NCBI GenBank assembly: GCA_022385805.1
Contig: MU277703.1
Coordinates: 186,001 to 250,000, forward strand
Direction: 5' to 3'
Source of the DNA: Pilatotrama ljubarskyi
Lineage: Eukaryota; Basidiomycota; Agaricomycetes; Polyporales; Polyporaceae
DNA: 64,000 nucleotides
Notes under the pieces: generated by a model
Told to the model about the DNA's origin: nothing
The model's input: the letters and a program-made list of their open reading frames with translations, nothing else
The model's database searches: none
Translations under genes and position numbers: made by a program
Shown: positions 36,248 to 47,164 of the stretch, piece after piece
Numbering within the stretch: position 1 is the stretch's first letter
Layout: each line of letters opens with the position of its first letter

Positions 36248-36329
36248 TGGCTCCGCCCGGGATCGAACCGGGAACCTTCAGCGAACACAGGGTGTGAAGC
36301 AGACGTCATAACCATTAGACCACGGAACC
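36248..36329 (-). tRNA. tRNA-Val (CAC), probable 9-nt intron
   Basis: On the minus strand: acceptor GGTTCCG with CGGAGCC, D-arm GTCT...GAC, anticodon stem 5' side TCTGC, loop TTCACA with anticodon CAC. A 9-nt insert CCCTGTGTT lies at the canonical intron position, followed by C and the 3' side GCTGA. The T-arm CCCGG TTCGATC CCGGG and discriminator A follow. The body closely resembles yeast tRNA-Val. The anticodon stem has one T-T mismatch. A T5 terminator follows (36242-36246). A Glu (TTC) reading was considered but does not form the stem. Confidence 0.72.
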
Positions 36330-36473
36330 GTTATGGAAGGTCTCTTGAAGAGCGGTATGTGATGATGCAGTCGCATGGGAAAAAGCGTTCAGTAGAGATG
36401 ACAAATAAGGCAACTTTGATGAAGCCCGTCATCCGGAGCGCTGAAGCCTGGAATCGTCAACGTATGAAGGGCC

Positions 36474-36488
36474 CTACTGGGCAAAAAT
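36474..36488 (+). repeat. Left terminal inverted repeat of the large transposon
   Basis: CTACTGGGCAAAAAT, perfect inverted match to 52840-52854. Inside the end is a near-palindrome ACCGTGAATCACGGT (36546-36560). Confidence 0.75.
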
Positions 36489-36898
36489 CCCACTCGTCCC
36501 AAATGAGCAAATGGCACTGTGCGGCACCGCGCGGCACGGGCCGTCACCGTGAATCACGGTCGAGCGCAAGACCGGGCGCTTCCACTTCCGTGCCCGTCCC
36601 GATGGGTACGCAGTCATCCTTCTGCACCATGATCATGCTCTCCAGTTCGCCTCCTCCCGAGTCCTACCTGACTGTCGATATTTCTTGTGCCGCCTCGCAG
36701 TCATCATGACGCACGATGTACCGCTCGACTAGATTAACAATGAAGATGTTTTCATCGGCAATGTCCTTGGCATGCGAAGCGGACGCCGTCCAGTGCCTGC
36801 CGCCGCGGGGTCCATGCAGCATCGTGATGAACCGTGCACTTCAAACCTCAGCCTAACGCTATTGCTCGCGCCCTCAGCTCCAAAGCACTCTGGCGCGC

Positions 36899-36906
36899 AT
36901 ATAAAG
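36899..36906 (+). promoter_or_regulatory. TATA box of the HECT-like gene
   Basis: ATATAAAG in the context cgcgcATATAAAGG, 44 bp before the ATG at 36950. A good TATA match at a plausible distance. Confidence 0.55.
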
Positions 36907-36949
36907 GTATGCGACGCGCGGATATGAGACTTCGAATCCCTCACCAGAC

Positions 36950-39900
36950 ATGTCCGACTATCTACCTAAGCGCGACGACTGCGTCCATCCCCAGTGCTTA
37001 GGGTGCGCCTCCTTCGTCTTCATCGTCGAAAATAGAGCATGCTATGTGAGTGGTCAGGCCTATCTTAACGGTTCGGCTTCCAGTCTCATACCAGGTGGGG
37101 GGACAATGCACAGGAAGCACGGGATCCTCACCAGCTCTGCGACGTTTGCCGTCATCCGTGGATGTCGCACTCGGCACGAAGAAGTCGGGAGGATGGTGCC
37201 AATGCAGGAATGGAGAAGGGCGGCTGCGTGTCCACCGACTGTGGAGGCTTCTTCGCCGTGCGTTTGTTCATACTTTCCCGACGAACCTATACTGGTAGCC
37301 TGACCTCTGCCGGTTGCATTTTAGGCAGAGATTCCGTGGCAGGTGCACAGCCGATGCGTTTGCGGCGCTCCTTGGGGGATGCATGAGGCCACGAACACTC
37401 CATCACGCGAGCGTCCCTTGTAAGTACTGATACACTCTGCGTCGGACCGCTCGCTCATCAGAGCTCCTGCAGAGGTCGTCATCCTGTGGTACTACCGGCA
37501 ACCCAGCCCCCAATTGTCGCCTTGCCGTTGTCGTCGGGTAGCGGTCCGCGCACGGCAAGCACCGTCCCGGCCGCCTCTCCTGCAATGGCATTCGCTGGGC
37601 CGGGTCCTTCAGTCGGAGGGTCAACCAACGACCGTCGTGTTGCCAGTTACCGCCGCCATTCTGCGCGGCGCTCTTCCACTCCGGCTCGCACGCAAGCGCC
37701 GTGCTCCTCGTCAGCTCTGCCGTCCAACGTTGCGACGGTACGCCATCCCTCCTCGCCGCTGACAGCAACACGACCCGCTGCCATCTCGAGCGTCAACTCT
37801 TTCTCTGCCCCAACCTCAGGCGCACATGCCGCCCCACAGGCGGATGCTCCGTCAACAGGCACGGGTGATGCATCCTCAGGTGCAGAGACTGTCGCCGCGG
37901 ACATATCGTTCTGCGTCGCCTTCTTTCCATTTGCAGTAGGCCCTTATCTTCACACAACTGAGGCGACAGTACTCACTACGACGCCTTGCCTCTCAGGTCA
38001 ATGGCGGATCAAGCACTTCACGGACGGCTGCTCCTGCAAGCCCCGAGCTCAAGTGGTCGGGTGACAGCTTGTCGCTCATTCAGCTCACACTTCGTGATGC
38101 GGGCCTCACCTTCACTGTGTCATTCCCAGGCGGCACATCTTCCACTACGCCCATCTGGTCTTCCTTCAACGACCAGGTTGTCGCACACTGCGACATAGCC
38201 GGGATCAAGCTCGCGTCGAGACCGTCCCTTCCTGCAGCACCGTCTACGCTGGCTTGGCAGCTCCTCAAACCTGGCGCGTCGCGTACCCAGCGCGGTATAC
38301 GTGTGACAACATATGAGGTGCACGGCAACCTGACTCCCACTACCTTCACTATCGCGACCCTTTTGTCCAATCCCTTCGGCAGCGCTATCCCAAACCACCT
38401 AGGCTCAGATCGCTTCCTTTTGATTGGTATATCTCATATTTTGCCGTCTGATGTCCTATTAAAAACTGCTCCTCCGTGCAGCGCCTCGATATGCAAGCCT
38501 GCGTGCACCCATAGGACGCTTCTTTGGAGCCAACGGCTCAGGCACAGCAGGTCACATCGCCTCTGCCCAGCCATCGCACCCCGATCAGCCGCATCGCTGC
38601 TTTCCATCGCGCGTCTGGGCTGCATATCTGACGGGTCCCTCTCCTGCGTGCTATACTGCGTGTTACGACCCTGTCCCTGTCCCACCGACGGCGCCTGTTC
38701 TCACTGCGGCGTCAACAACAGCCGCGACGGGTCCTCTGAACGTAGACGACATCTCTGATTCCTCCTCGGACGACGACGTATGTTGCATATTCATGTGTTA
38801 AGAAACGTTATGCAGACCACTAACTGTCTGACGGTAGTTTCCTGACGTCTCTGAGCTGTTCTTCGGAAGATCAGCAGTCGCGTCAACCAGCGAGGTATGT
38901 TTGCGATGCCATCAAGCACCTACTGAGCTGAGGTCCTGATTCGCACCAAACCGTGTAGGCGGCAGCTCCTCAGCAACCTTCCACTGTTGTGCCTGGGTCT
39001 CGGCGGGGTTCTGCACTAGTCGAGGCCATCCGTGCATCGATGGGTGATGTTTCCGGCAGCACGAGCACGAACCCGCTGTTCATCCGGTCGAGGTCGAACT
39101 CTCTCGAGGTGTGTTTTCTCTAAGCGTCCTTTCTATTCTTTGGGCCTGACAGTCCACAAATAGGATGCACTTGCCGGACGATCACCTCAGAGGCGTCGGC
39201 TGAATGGTCCAGACACAGTACGTGGGTTGTATCATCGGTGCACTGCTTGCAACTGATAGCCCCTCGCCGTCCCTGTCTATGCTGCTGCTACCGCTAGCAG
39301 GCACCCCCTGCAGTGGTGGCGATGACTTCATATGGTCGGGTCCCTGCGGCCGACATCTCCTCTTGGAAGATGCAGGTGTCAGCTGTATGCCGGGTGCGTG
39401 GGACCTTGCCCAAAGCGTCCTTCACCGGCCCCACCGTCGAGAGCGTCGCTGCGGCGCTGGTATTCTTTTTGAAGTGGCGGTTTGATCCTGCCACTCTGTC
39501 AGACGATCATGGTTTCAGCTCAGCACTGTCTGCTGCACTCCCGGGGACGCACTGCAGTCTCGTCCCCTTGAGTGCGCTGTTGAGCGAGGACCGGGAATTC
39601 AGAATGTGAGTCTACCATGTTACCCAGTGGGAGCTACGGCTGACATCCAGATGTAGCGGTGATGCGTTCGGCCGAGGACCAGAACATGCTGTTCTCCGGG
39701 CAGCTGTAGAGAAGATGGCTTCCGACGATAGTTTATGGACGGACGCGGGCATTTACAAGACGCTCAACTTCCATAGCTCTAGCGATGGGGGTCTTGACCA
39801 GCGCGAGGTTACCCTCAAGGCCTATGGCTTCCTCTGCTACTTGCACGTCGTCAATCTTGGTGTAGGACCAGAGCCCGTCTCCCCCTTTCTGCTCCACGCT

Positions 39901-41050
39901 ATCTTCGAGGGACGCTCCGATATTTTGATTGATGATGCCTTCATCCGGGATCATGACAGCGACCTCTTCAAGGTCCTCCAGCCGTGGCACGACTGGGCCA
40001 TTTCAGGCACTCCTCTCCCTGCTGAGCTGCAACGCGCCAACACCGAGCTCTCATCCTTGCTTATTGCGGCAGACATCAACGTGAGTTCGGCGGCAGACAT
40101 TTATGCTATAGATTGTGATGCTGAACTTTGTCCAGACGACTTCCCTCCAGGGTCGTGATCTCCCAGCCCTAGAGCGCCAGGGTGTCGAGCGCACTCTCGC
40201 GTGTCGCATACTGCTGCGTCACCCAGACCCGACGGCTCACCCCGACTTCGCAGCGTTTAAAGCAGGATTCTGCTTTCAAGGCCCTGCACCATCTGGTCGC
40301 GCCGTCCCGACCATTGCAGTCGTATGTTCTCATTCCCTGGTGTCCTACCAGCTGCTGACACACAGTCCTTGCTTGGATCCAGGAGTTCAGCGGACGTATC
40401 AAAGGGTTCCTGGGGAGTATCTACAGCCGCAGGATCACGAACGTCGAGGACTTCATCGCATCTCACCTGGTCTTCGAGTCTGCATCAGACGACGAAGAGG
40501 AGAGACAGTTTGAAGCACTTTTTCGCTCACGGCTTGAGGCCTATCTCCGTGGGGTGGGGCACCCTGTCCATGACGAATTGGATGGCAACATCGTCCCTCC
40601 CGAGCGTGCTGCGGCTGAACGTACTAATGCGACTTTGCGTGCATCCCTGCTTCTTCATATGATGACAGGCTCTTCGCTCATGCCCCTCGGTTCTGCCTGG
40701 ATACTCAAGGTATGCTTGCGGCCAATCCATGTTCGACAACCCTTGCTGATGTGATGCGGCTCCAGTTCCAGTTTATTCACCAAGCTCGTGATATCAATGG
40801 CTCATTAGAAGGCCTCGACTCTCCAGTGAGTTCTTGTGCTGGCTCTGGCTCTTTCGCTGATCGCTAACCTCTCGACATGGTGCAGCCGGCGCCCATCAAA
40901 TTCCAGGCGTGCTTCAAGACTGGGAAGGTAACCATAGACCCACCGTTACAGAACCTCCTGCTCCAGGAGCCCGACGCGGAGCGTGCAACGCTGTTCGAGG
41001 CATGGTTACATGCAACACTGCTGCATGGTGACGGTTTCAACCAGGTGTAG
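36950..41050 (+). CDS. HECT-like (E3-type) protein with N-terminal Cys/His modules
   Basis: Predicted ubiquitin-ligase-like cargo protein. The start at 36950 reads MSDYLPKRDDCVHPQCLGCA. Following exons give two similar Cys/His modules, CDVCRHPWMSHS (near 37130-37165) and CVCGAPWGMHEA (near 37350-37385), with GGCVSTDCGGFF between them. A long Ser/Pro/Ala-rich middle contains an acidic patch (DDISDSSSDDD, near 38750). The C-terminal ~450 residues are HECT-like: DAFGRGPEHAVLRAA, TLKAYGFLCYLHVV, LQPWHDWAISGTPLPAEL, LLHMMTGSSLMPLGSAWILK, and FQACFKTGKVTIDPPLQNLL, where the Cys sits where HECT ligases carry the catalytic Cys (TCF). It ends HGDGFNQV at 41048-41050. More than ten introns; internal borders are approximate. 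The frame is open across all conserved blocks, so it appears intact. Confidence 0.7.
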
Positions 41051-41216
41051 GCTGGCAAGTGGACGGGCAAAGCAGAGAGTGGCTGTTGGAATGTTAGAGG
41101 CCCGGATGATACAGCATGTGTTCTGAGATAGCAGCAATCATGGTCGAGCTGCGCATAGGCGTGCGTGCGCCGGGGATCCCAGACTGTGACTGCAAGGAGA
41201 CAGAATATCATGAAGG

Positions 41217-43013
41217 TTAAGAGACTACGACAGGAAAGCGAGAGACACCCTCGGCGATACGCTCTGGAAGAGAACTATGGTAATGTGCCCTCTCTGCTTC
41301 CGACAGCGACCTGACGGTACGACCTCCAAGGTCACTGTACTGGAATAATGATCCATGAGTCCAGAGTACGACAGATCCTCTCACACCCATGCTGAGAAGC
41401 GTGGTATTGTAGTGCGTGAAGTTAGCTGATGGGATGAAGATCGGCACGCCTGGGGCAACTTCCACCTCGTACTGCAACTCGCAGATCCCCAGCCGGCAGT
41501 CTTGAGACGGATCAAAGTTGCCAAAGGGGACTATGCAGCAAAGGCCGGCCCCAAAGTTCGAGCTGTCAAGATGCGGCTTGGTCACGACACGGCCAGTATT
41601 GACTGCAAACGATGCGAACGGATGAAAGGGCGCAGTAAGGTTTTCATCGCGTTCGAGGATGAAGTCGAGCGTCTTGGCGTAGTGTTCGTATAACTTGGCA
41701 AAACGTTGTCGAAATACCGCTGTGGGCCAAAGGGCCGTGAGCAGCTGTCCTCTCCGGGCTAGTAGAAGGATGGAGGTGGCAGCGCATGTTCACGTACTGC
41801 GTACAAGGCGAGCGATGGGCTTCATGAGGTCCGCTGCTCGAACGCCAGCCTCCCGATTATTGAGGAAATAGCGCGAAAGTCTTGGGACCTGGTAAGGTTG
41901 CAAGACCATGCTCCGTGAGATTCCAAGTAGCGGCGCTGCTAGAAGTAGGAAAGCGTACCGCTTGACTCTCTCGGTGCAGTATGAAGTAGAACTGTTTGAA
42001 ATCCCCTCGCTTATTGTCATTGCTGGCTGGTGCAATGGGTTGTATTGTGTCCTCCAGGTATTTCGCAGACTGAATTGCTGCGTTGTTTGCTTCTTCAGTT
42101 GCTCTTCCCTGGTATGCTCGGTAGACGATCAGACGTCCGCTTGAGTCGCAGATGCCGGCCGCTGACCTGCCATTCAACCATTAACAAGTGAGCTGCAAGC
42201 CACAGGCAGCCGAAAAGGAGTTGACAAAGAGGCTGCGTCATACGTGCATGCACTACTAGAATACGTACCCATCGCCGTGGGCAAGGATCTGCACTTCGGC
42301 GTCCCCTGCTGGACGACGTGCAACCTTCAGATGCCCCCTGTAACCGCCACCAATCATGCCTCGAGCCATCATTGAGACTTTGTGCTGCTGAACGAAGGTG
42401 CTTTCACGACTCTTGATAGCACTGCGCTGCTCCTTCCTTAACGCACTCCGCTTCTCCATGTATCGCTTGGTCCGAGCAGCCACAGGCCGCGACTTCTCTC
42501 GCACCTTCGTCCGACTCGGAGTCAATCCGCCAGTGGCAGGCGGCGCCTCTCCGAAGGCACTGGATGAGTCGCCGTTCGAGCTGTTAAGTCTCCATCAGAC
42601 ATCCAAGCGCGCGTGCAAGACAACCATCGCCAGGAATGGGGGATCAGCACTGACCGGGGCAGTTGGGTGTCGCGGGTCTGAGCATAGTTGGAATGCTGCT
42701 GCGGCTCCATGGTGTCAAAGGATACGCCCTCGAGTGAGTCGTCGTCCAGATCCCGGCAGAGAGCAGCGCTCAAAGTTTGCACATAGGACTTCGCCGGGGA
42801 GTCCCTCACTGACTCGGAGGGTACACTCGGTAGGCCAGCCATCGTGGATGGCAGGCAGTCGGGCGACTCCGTCCACGTCTGCACCACACGATGCTGCAGG
42901 GACACGTCCGCGTGAACCAGGATCGTGGATATCTGTCAGCGGCATAGCGTAGTGTGCACGCGTCAGAGCTGATCACTTCATCTGCTACGTAAACTCACAG
43001 ACGACGGCGCCAT
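41217..43013 (-). CDS. TET/JBP-like 2-oxoglutarate/Fe(II) dioxygenase
   Basis: Family members oxidise modified thymine or 5-methylcytosine in DNA. The start ATGGCGCCGTCGTCT at 43013 splits by a GTGAGT intron from ISTILVHADVSLQHRVV. A basic segment RSRPVAARTKR-type (near 42430-42500) precedes GGYRGHLKVARRPAGDAE, then RSAAGICDSSGRLIVYRAYQ. The catalytic core exon reads LYEHYAKTLDFILERDENLT, PFASFAVNTG, KPHLDSSNFGAGLCCIVPFG (HxD iron ligands), then PSANFTHYNTTL (distal His) and GVRGSVVLWTHGSLFQYSD (Arg expected to bind 2-oxoglutarate). The order and spacing match the fungal TET/JBP domain as I remember it. The stop is at 41217. It converges with the HECT-like gene, 166 bp between stops. All three iron ligands are present, so catalysis is plausible. 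The substrate is not deducible from sequence. Confidence 0.78.
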
Positions 43014-45653
43014 GAGTCAGGCCAAATTGCAGCGATTCGGACGAAAGTTTTCAAACCAGGTCTGGTAATCGTGAGAAGCTGTTCGTCGCGTTGAAACTGA
43101 TGGGCGTTCACAACGCCGTGCTCACCAGATGCCGCACCGGCGAGGCCACAGTTCAGCTGCAGCTGAAGCTTCACCTGTAGTGATGGGCGGTGCCGTGAAG
43201 ACAAAGAGATCAGACTAGGTTCAAGACAGCCGAGACTGTATAATACGATAGAACATAGCTGAAAAGCTGCCATGCGCATGCACACCCCGGTTGGGACTCG
43301 GAGGCAGGAGTGGTAGTCGCTCATGCGCGGCACGGCGGCCGTGGCAACGATGGGGGATAGGACTCCTTCGACCCCACGCTAATCACGCTGAGCCGGTCGC
43401 TGCAAGTCTGCGTCACAGCTACTGGCATAGCCGCCCTCAATTGGAGGAAAGGCAGGCGCAGGTGGTCGCGCTAGGTACGCTTGCAGCGGATAGGGCTCCT
43501 TCAACGCTGCAGAGACGTCCCTGGGGCAGCCCAAGCCTGTAGTAAGCCAGCGGTGGCCGAGTACGCTGACTCGGACGTCAGCCTCTCGGGTTTTGCACGA
43601 GGACTGGAGGCGGCAGCGTGCGACAACGGATAGGACTCCCTAAACGCTTCGCGCACATACCACGCTCGCAGAGACGCCGCAACCCGAGAGGCACCGTGTC
43701 CGTTCCTCAGCTATATGAGCTGCCGCAAAGGCGGCAGCTGCGAGTCTAGACGATCCTGAGGGCTTACCTGGCTAGTCCGAACTCAACACCTCCGCTGTGA
43801 ACCTCGCGCTAGCGATGCGCCGTTGCCCGAGGGGCCCGTCGACCGTCCAGAATGCAGAGCTGGCAGAACAGATGTCCTGGCGTGGAGTTCCGACGAGGCG
43901 GTTCCCCCATGGCTATCGCTTTATATGTATTATTCTAATTCATGCGGCGACCAGGCCGACCCTGAGTCTGTGCTTCTTCGTGTGGGTGCCTATGGGCTCA
44001 TGCTCGGTTGCGTTGCCTCGAGGGCGCTCGTGCTATGTATATTTGTAGCGATGCATGTAGGGCGACTGTCAGAGCACGCTTGATATCGAAGGGCGAGAAG
44101 GCTACGCCAGTGCAGGTGCAGGCAACAGCTACATGCGCTGCATACGTACTGCTGTGCATTGAGACCAAGAAGGCATATTGCCACTGCATACATCGCTCGC
44201 CCTCAATTTGGCAGCTGCACCGCTGCTCGCCGCGGCTGCGCTGGCGCATCGCCTTCCACATCGCCATGACATGGCATATCGACGTGCCCCAGGCCTTAGA
44301 GCGCTTGCAGTACTGTATACTGATTGCAGTCAACCTGCGCGTCCTCACCACTGTCGTCCATCTCGTTGCTGCCCGTGTTTGGGCACGAAACGTGTCAGCT
44401 GCATAAACGTGCATGCAGCGCCGTGAACGGGCGGAGCTGGGCGTGGTACAGTAGTCGTCAGCTGGGCATTCCCTTGCCCTCGGACCATGTAGTACGCGAC
44501 GGGAGGCCGTGCATGTCTCCACAGGTGCATTACTTCTTGTCGCGCTGGCATGAGAACGAGAGGAGCACCGTGCATGAAGCGGAACACGCACCGTTACAGA
44601 TTGCATGCTTATTGAGTCAGTCGGGCTGCTGACCTGTTGTTGCCATGGACGCGCTTCAAAAGGGTTGCATTGCACACAACCCCGCCGGCGCAGGCGATGC
44701 TTGGCCATGTTCGGATTCAACACAGGCCGGAGAGGTTATGCTCATCAGTTATGCGCAACATGGAGCCGTTGACGAGCGCACCTGATGACTGTCAGAACGG
44801 CGTCGCATCAAGCATCGCGACTGTGTCTTCGTTGGCGAACTGAATCCTGCTGCTCGGGAATCTGTCGAGCACGACATCGACAACACAAGCATGAGGGTAG
44901 TCAACTTATGAAGTGTATGTAGAGGTGGTCCTCGAGACGCAGACGTGCCGAGATATGCGACGACCGAAGTGAGAGGATTCTGAAGGTCAACGTGATGAGG
45001 CGAAGAGAGGGCAGCTGGCGAAAACGACGAGACGTACATATTGAGCTGACCAGATACAATTAGTAGCTAGCTCTGCGTGCGCAAGTCGAGGCGTGATGAC
45101 GTGCGGATGGGACGGGCAGCGATATGGCAGTAGTACAGCTGCAAGTATACAGCGGTGGTGAGCGAGAACACCGAGGTAGTGCTAAGTGCTAAGCGCTGAG
45201 CTGGCAGAGTGCCGGCACGGCCTCTGTCCGACGTCGCCTCCTACTCTTCTGCCTCCTCCTCTGATCACTACGTGTATGCCGTCCATGAAGTCTCTCAGGC
45301 AGGATCTCTACTGGTCTTCCGTGTCTCTGCTCTGCCTAGGGCCTTACTGGGCTCCTCCCTGCAAGTCCGCCTGAACGCTCTGCGCTCTTTGGCAACCGCC
45401 GACAAGACTTCCTCCTGTCCCGACATCTGGGCCTGTCAGACACGCGGACATGCATTGCCGGATGGACTGCACGAAGGTTTTCTGGTGCGCCCCATGCGTC
45501 CTGATTGAGACCAATGGAACACTCACAGTAGTTTGACATGCTCAGTTGTCCCCGAGGCGGGTGTCGGCCACTGCAGCCCACCCCTTCAGGATAACTTTCC
45601 ATCCGTCGTGCTTGCGCAGCCCTCCTCGCTGCCCCCTGCCCACGATCAAACAT
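43014..45653. other. Interior of the transposon with no assigned gene
   Basis: 2.6 kb between the oxygenase gene and the next plus-strand gene. It holds the repeat series above. Overlapping open frames on both strands near 44000-44700 have no coherent coding signal; plus-strand exons of the gene at 45654 may begin near 45210 (frame around DVASYSSASSSDHYVY). Confidence 0.3.
43354..43647 (+). repeat. Three degenerate copies of a GGATAGGRCTCC-containing unit
   Basis: GGGATAGGACTCCTTCGACC (43354), CGGATAGGGCTCCTTCAACG (43487) and CGGATAGGACTCCCTAAACG (43628) recur about every 133-141 bp, each followed 10-40 bp later by ACGCTGAG/GCAGAGACG-like sequence. They lie upstream of the oxygenase gene, within the transposon. 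Possible binding sites for the transposase or a regulator. Confidence 0.5.
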
Positions 45654-46230
45654 ATGCGGAACACCAAGCTAGTGCTGGACGGCCTGACACGTCATCGAGT
45701 CGCGAGTTCACGCGTCCCTCGCACGTCTCGTCTGCCGTTCGTTTTGCCTGGTCGTGCAGCGGCTCACAACCTCGCACACTCAGCGCTATCGCGAGTCGCG
45801 CCCGTGAACAATATCCTGAAGCGCACTGCCCGACACACTGTTGTCCACGCCGAGAACATAGCCCAGCCCATCCTCGACGCCCTCGAGACGGCCCACGATC
45901 TCATGCGCCAGCCTCTCACGGACCGGGCTGATCTCATCGACCCATTCGAGCTCTCCGCCGGGGACAACGCGGGGTTCGACTGCTTTTTCGTGAGTCCATG
46001 GTAACCAGTGCTCCTCTGTGCTCGTTCTAACCCTCTCGGCTCTGTTTTAGGCGTTCCACTGGGTTTTACTGTACGAATATATGCAGGACGGTGCATCTGT
46101 CGTGCAAGCAGCGATCGGTGCACATATCCTGGGCACGGTTGGCTTCTGTGAGCATTCGCACTGATACGTCAACATCACAGACCCCCACGAAGGCCACGTC
46201 TTCGGTACCAGCCACCACGAGCACTGCTAA
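45654..46230 (+). CDS. Unrecognised small protein inside the transposon
   Basis: Three exons, 45654-45989, 46051-46147 and 46181-46230, with GTGAG donors and TAG/CAG acceptors keep one frame. The codons strongly prefer C or G in third position. The protein starts MRNTKLVLDGLTRHRV, has a hydrophilic helix-like part (ENIAQPILDALETAHDLMRQ) and continues FDCFF/AFHWVLLYEYMQDGA, AIGAHILGTVGF and a His-rich end HEGHVFGTSHHEHC. About 160 residues. The frame is open upstream to ~45546 and a further 5' exon is possible. I do not recognise a family. The His-rich tail could bind metal, but this is speculation. Confidence 0.5.
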
Positions 46231-47164
46231 AGCCGGTTCCATGCAGCGGAACGAATGTGCGTGCGCATTTATTGCTCTCTTCTGCTTGATACTGACTACA
46301 GTTTGACAGATCTCGAGCGAGGTGACTCGCGCAGCCAGATGGTGTTGTACGTCCCGCCTGGAGTTTGCCCGCATGCATCTGCATGTCCGAGTTGTGGACC
46401 GGGCACCTACTACCATCTAGGTTGGCCGCTTCGCACACAGCTCGCACGGGCGCAACTTCGACAAGGGGTGCCTCATCGCCTCATAGCGGCGGAGTGCAAC
46501 GATCGACATGGACGAGTTCAGAGTAGATGCTGGTATTGTATAGGTGCACGCTCCCTACGGTGCCCCGGAGGTGTCTCCAGTACCTCGACAGCGCGTTGTA
46601 CATAACCCCGCCAGCGGCTCGATCACGGACACTGTTGGCGAAGGTTGGCCTTGTCCGACTGTCTACAACTGTGGAGATCTGCCGGTGTGGCACCTAGCTC
46701 GCGACGCAGGGTGGATTCGAGCCGGCCGCTTCATTGGTTGTGGAGACCAAGGAGTTCTCGTTTAGTGAGGTTCCCTAGCTGGTGGACGAGACCCAATCTG
46801 TCGGCTTCCTCATATGTATGTGCAGGTTCCGTTGCCATGCCAGTTTGTACGTAGCATGACGGTAAGGGTGAGTGGGATTCATCCGCGACCACGACAAGCT
46901 ACGAGGGAAATCTCGCCGTCCTGTCCACTCCTCCGCCTCGCGGACGGCGAGATGCTGGATTTGGATGTGCCTCATTGCGGCGGACGATCCCCTCCTGCAT
47001 GCAATGTCTACATCACAGCCGTCTATTGCTTATCTATGCACGGGGTGGAGTGGGCACCGACCGAATGCCGTGCTGTACACAATGCTTGCAGGCCAGCTAG
47101 TGTTTGTGCATCACACTCTGCATCTGCGACGCCTCAATTTGAACTTTGCATGGACGTCCCATTA
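46231..47164. other. Transposon interior, no confident gene
   Basis: A plus-strand Cys-containing open stretch (VPPGVCPHASACPSCGPG, 46350-46410) looks protein-like but I could not join it to flanking exons. It may be a separate small gene or a decayed exon. Confidence 0.3.

Noticed and set aside
36248..36329. tRNA-Glu (TTC) interpretation
   Set aside because: The anticodon stem cannot form with TTC in the loop centre; the Val (CAC) fold with a short intron pairs better and the body is Val-like.
43998..44723. Minus-strand open frame of 241 codons within the transposon
   Set aside because: Cys/Arg/Ser-rich composition without codon bias, splice structure or conserved motif; an overlapping plus-strand frame is equally open.
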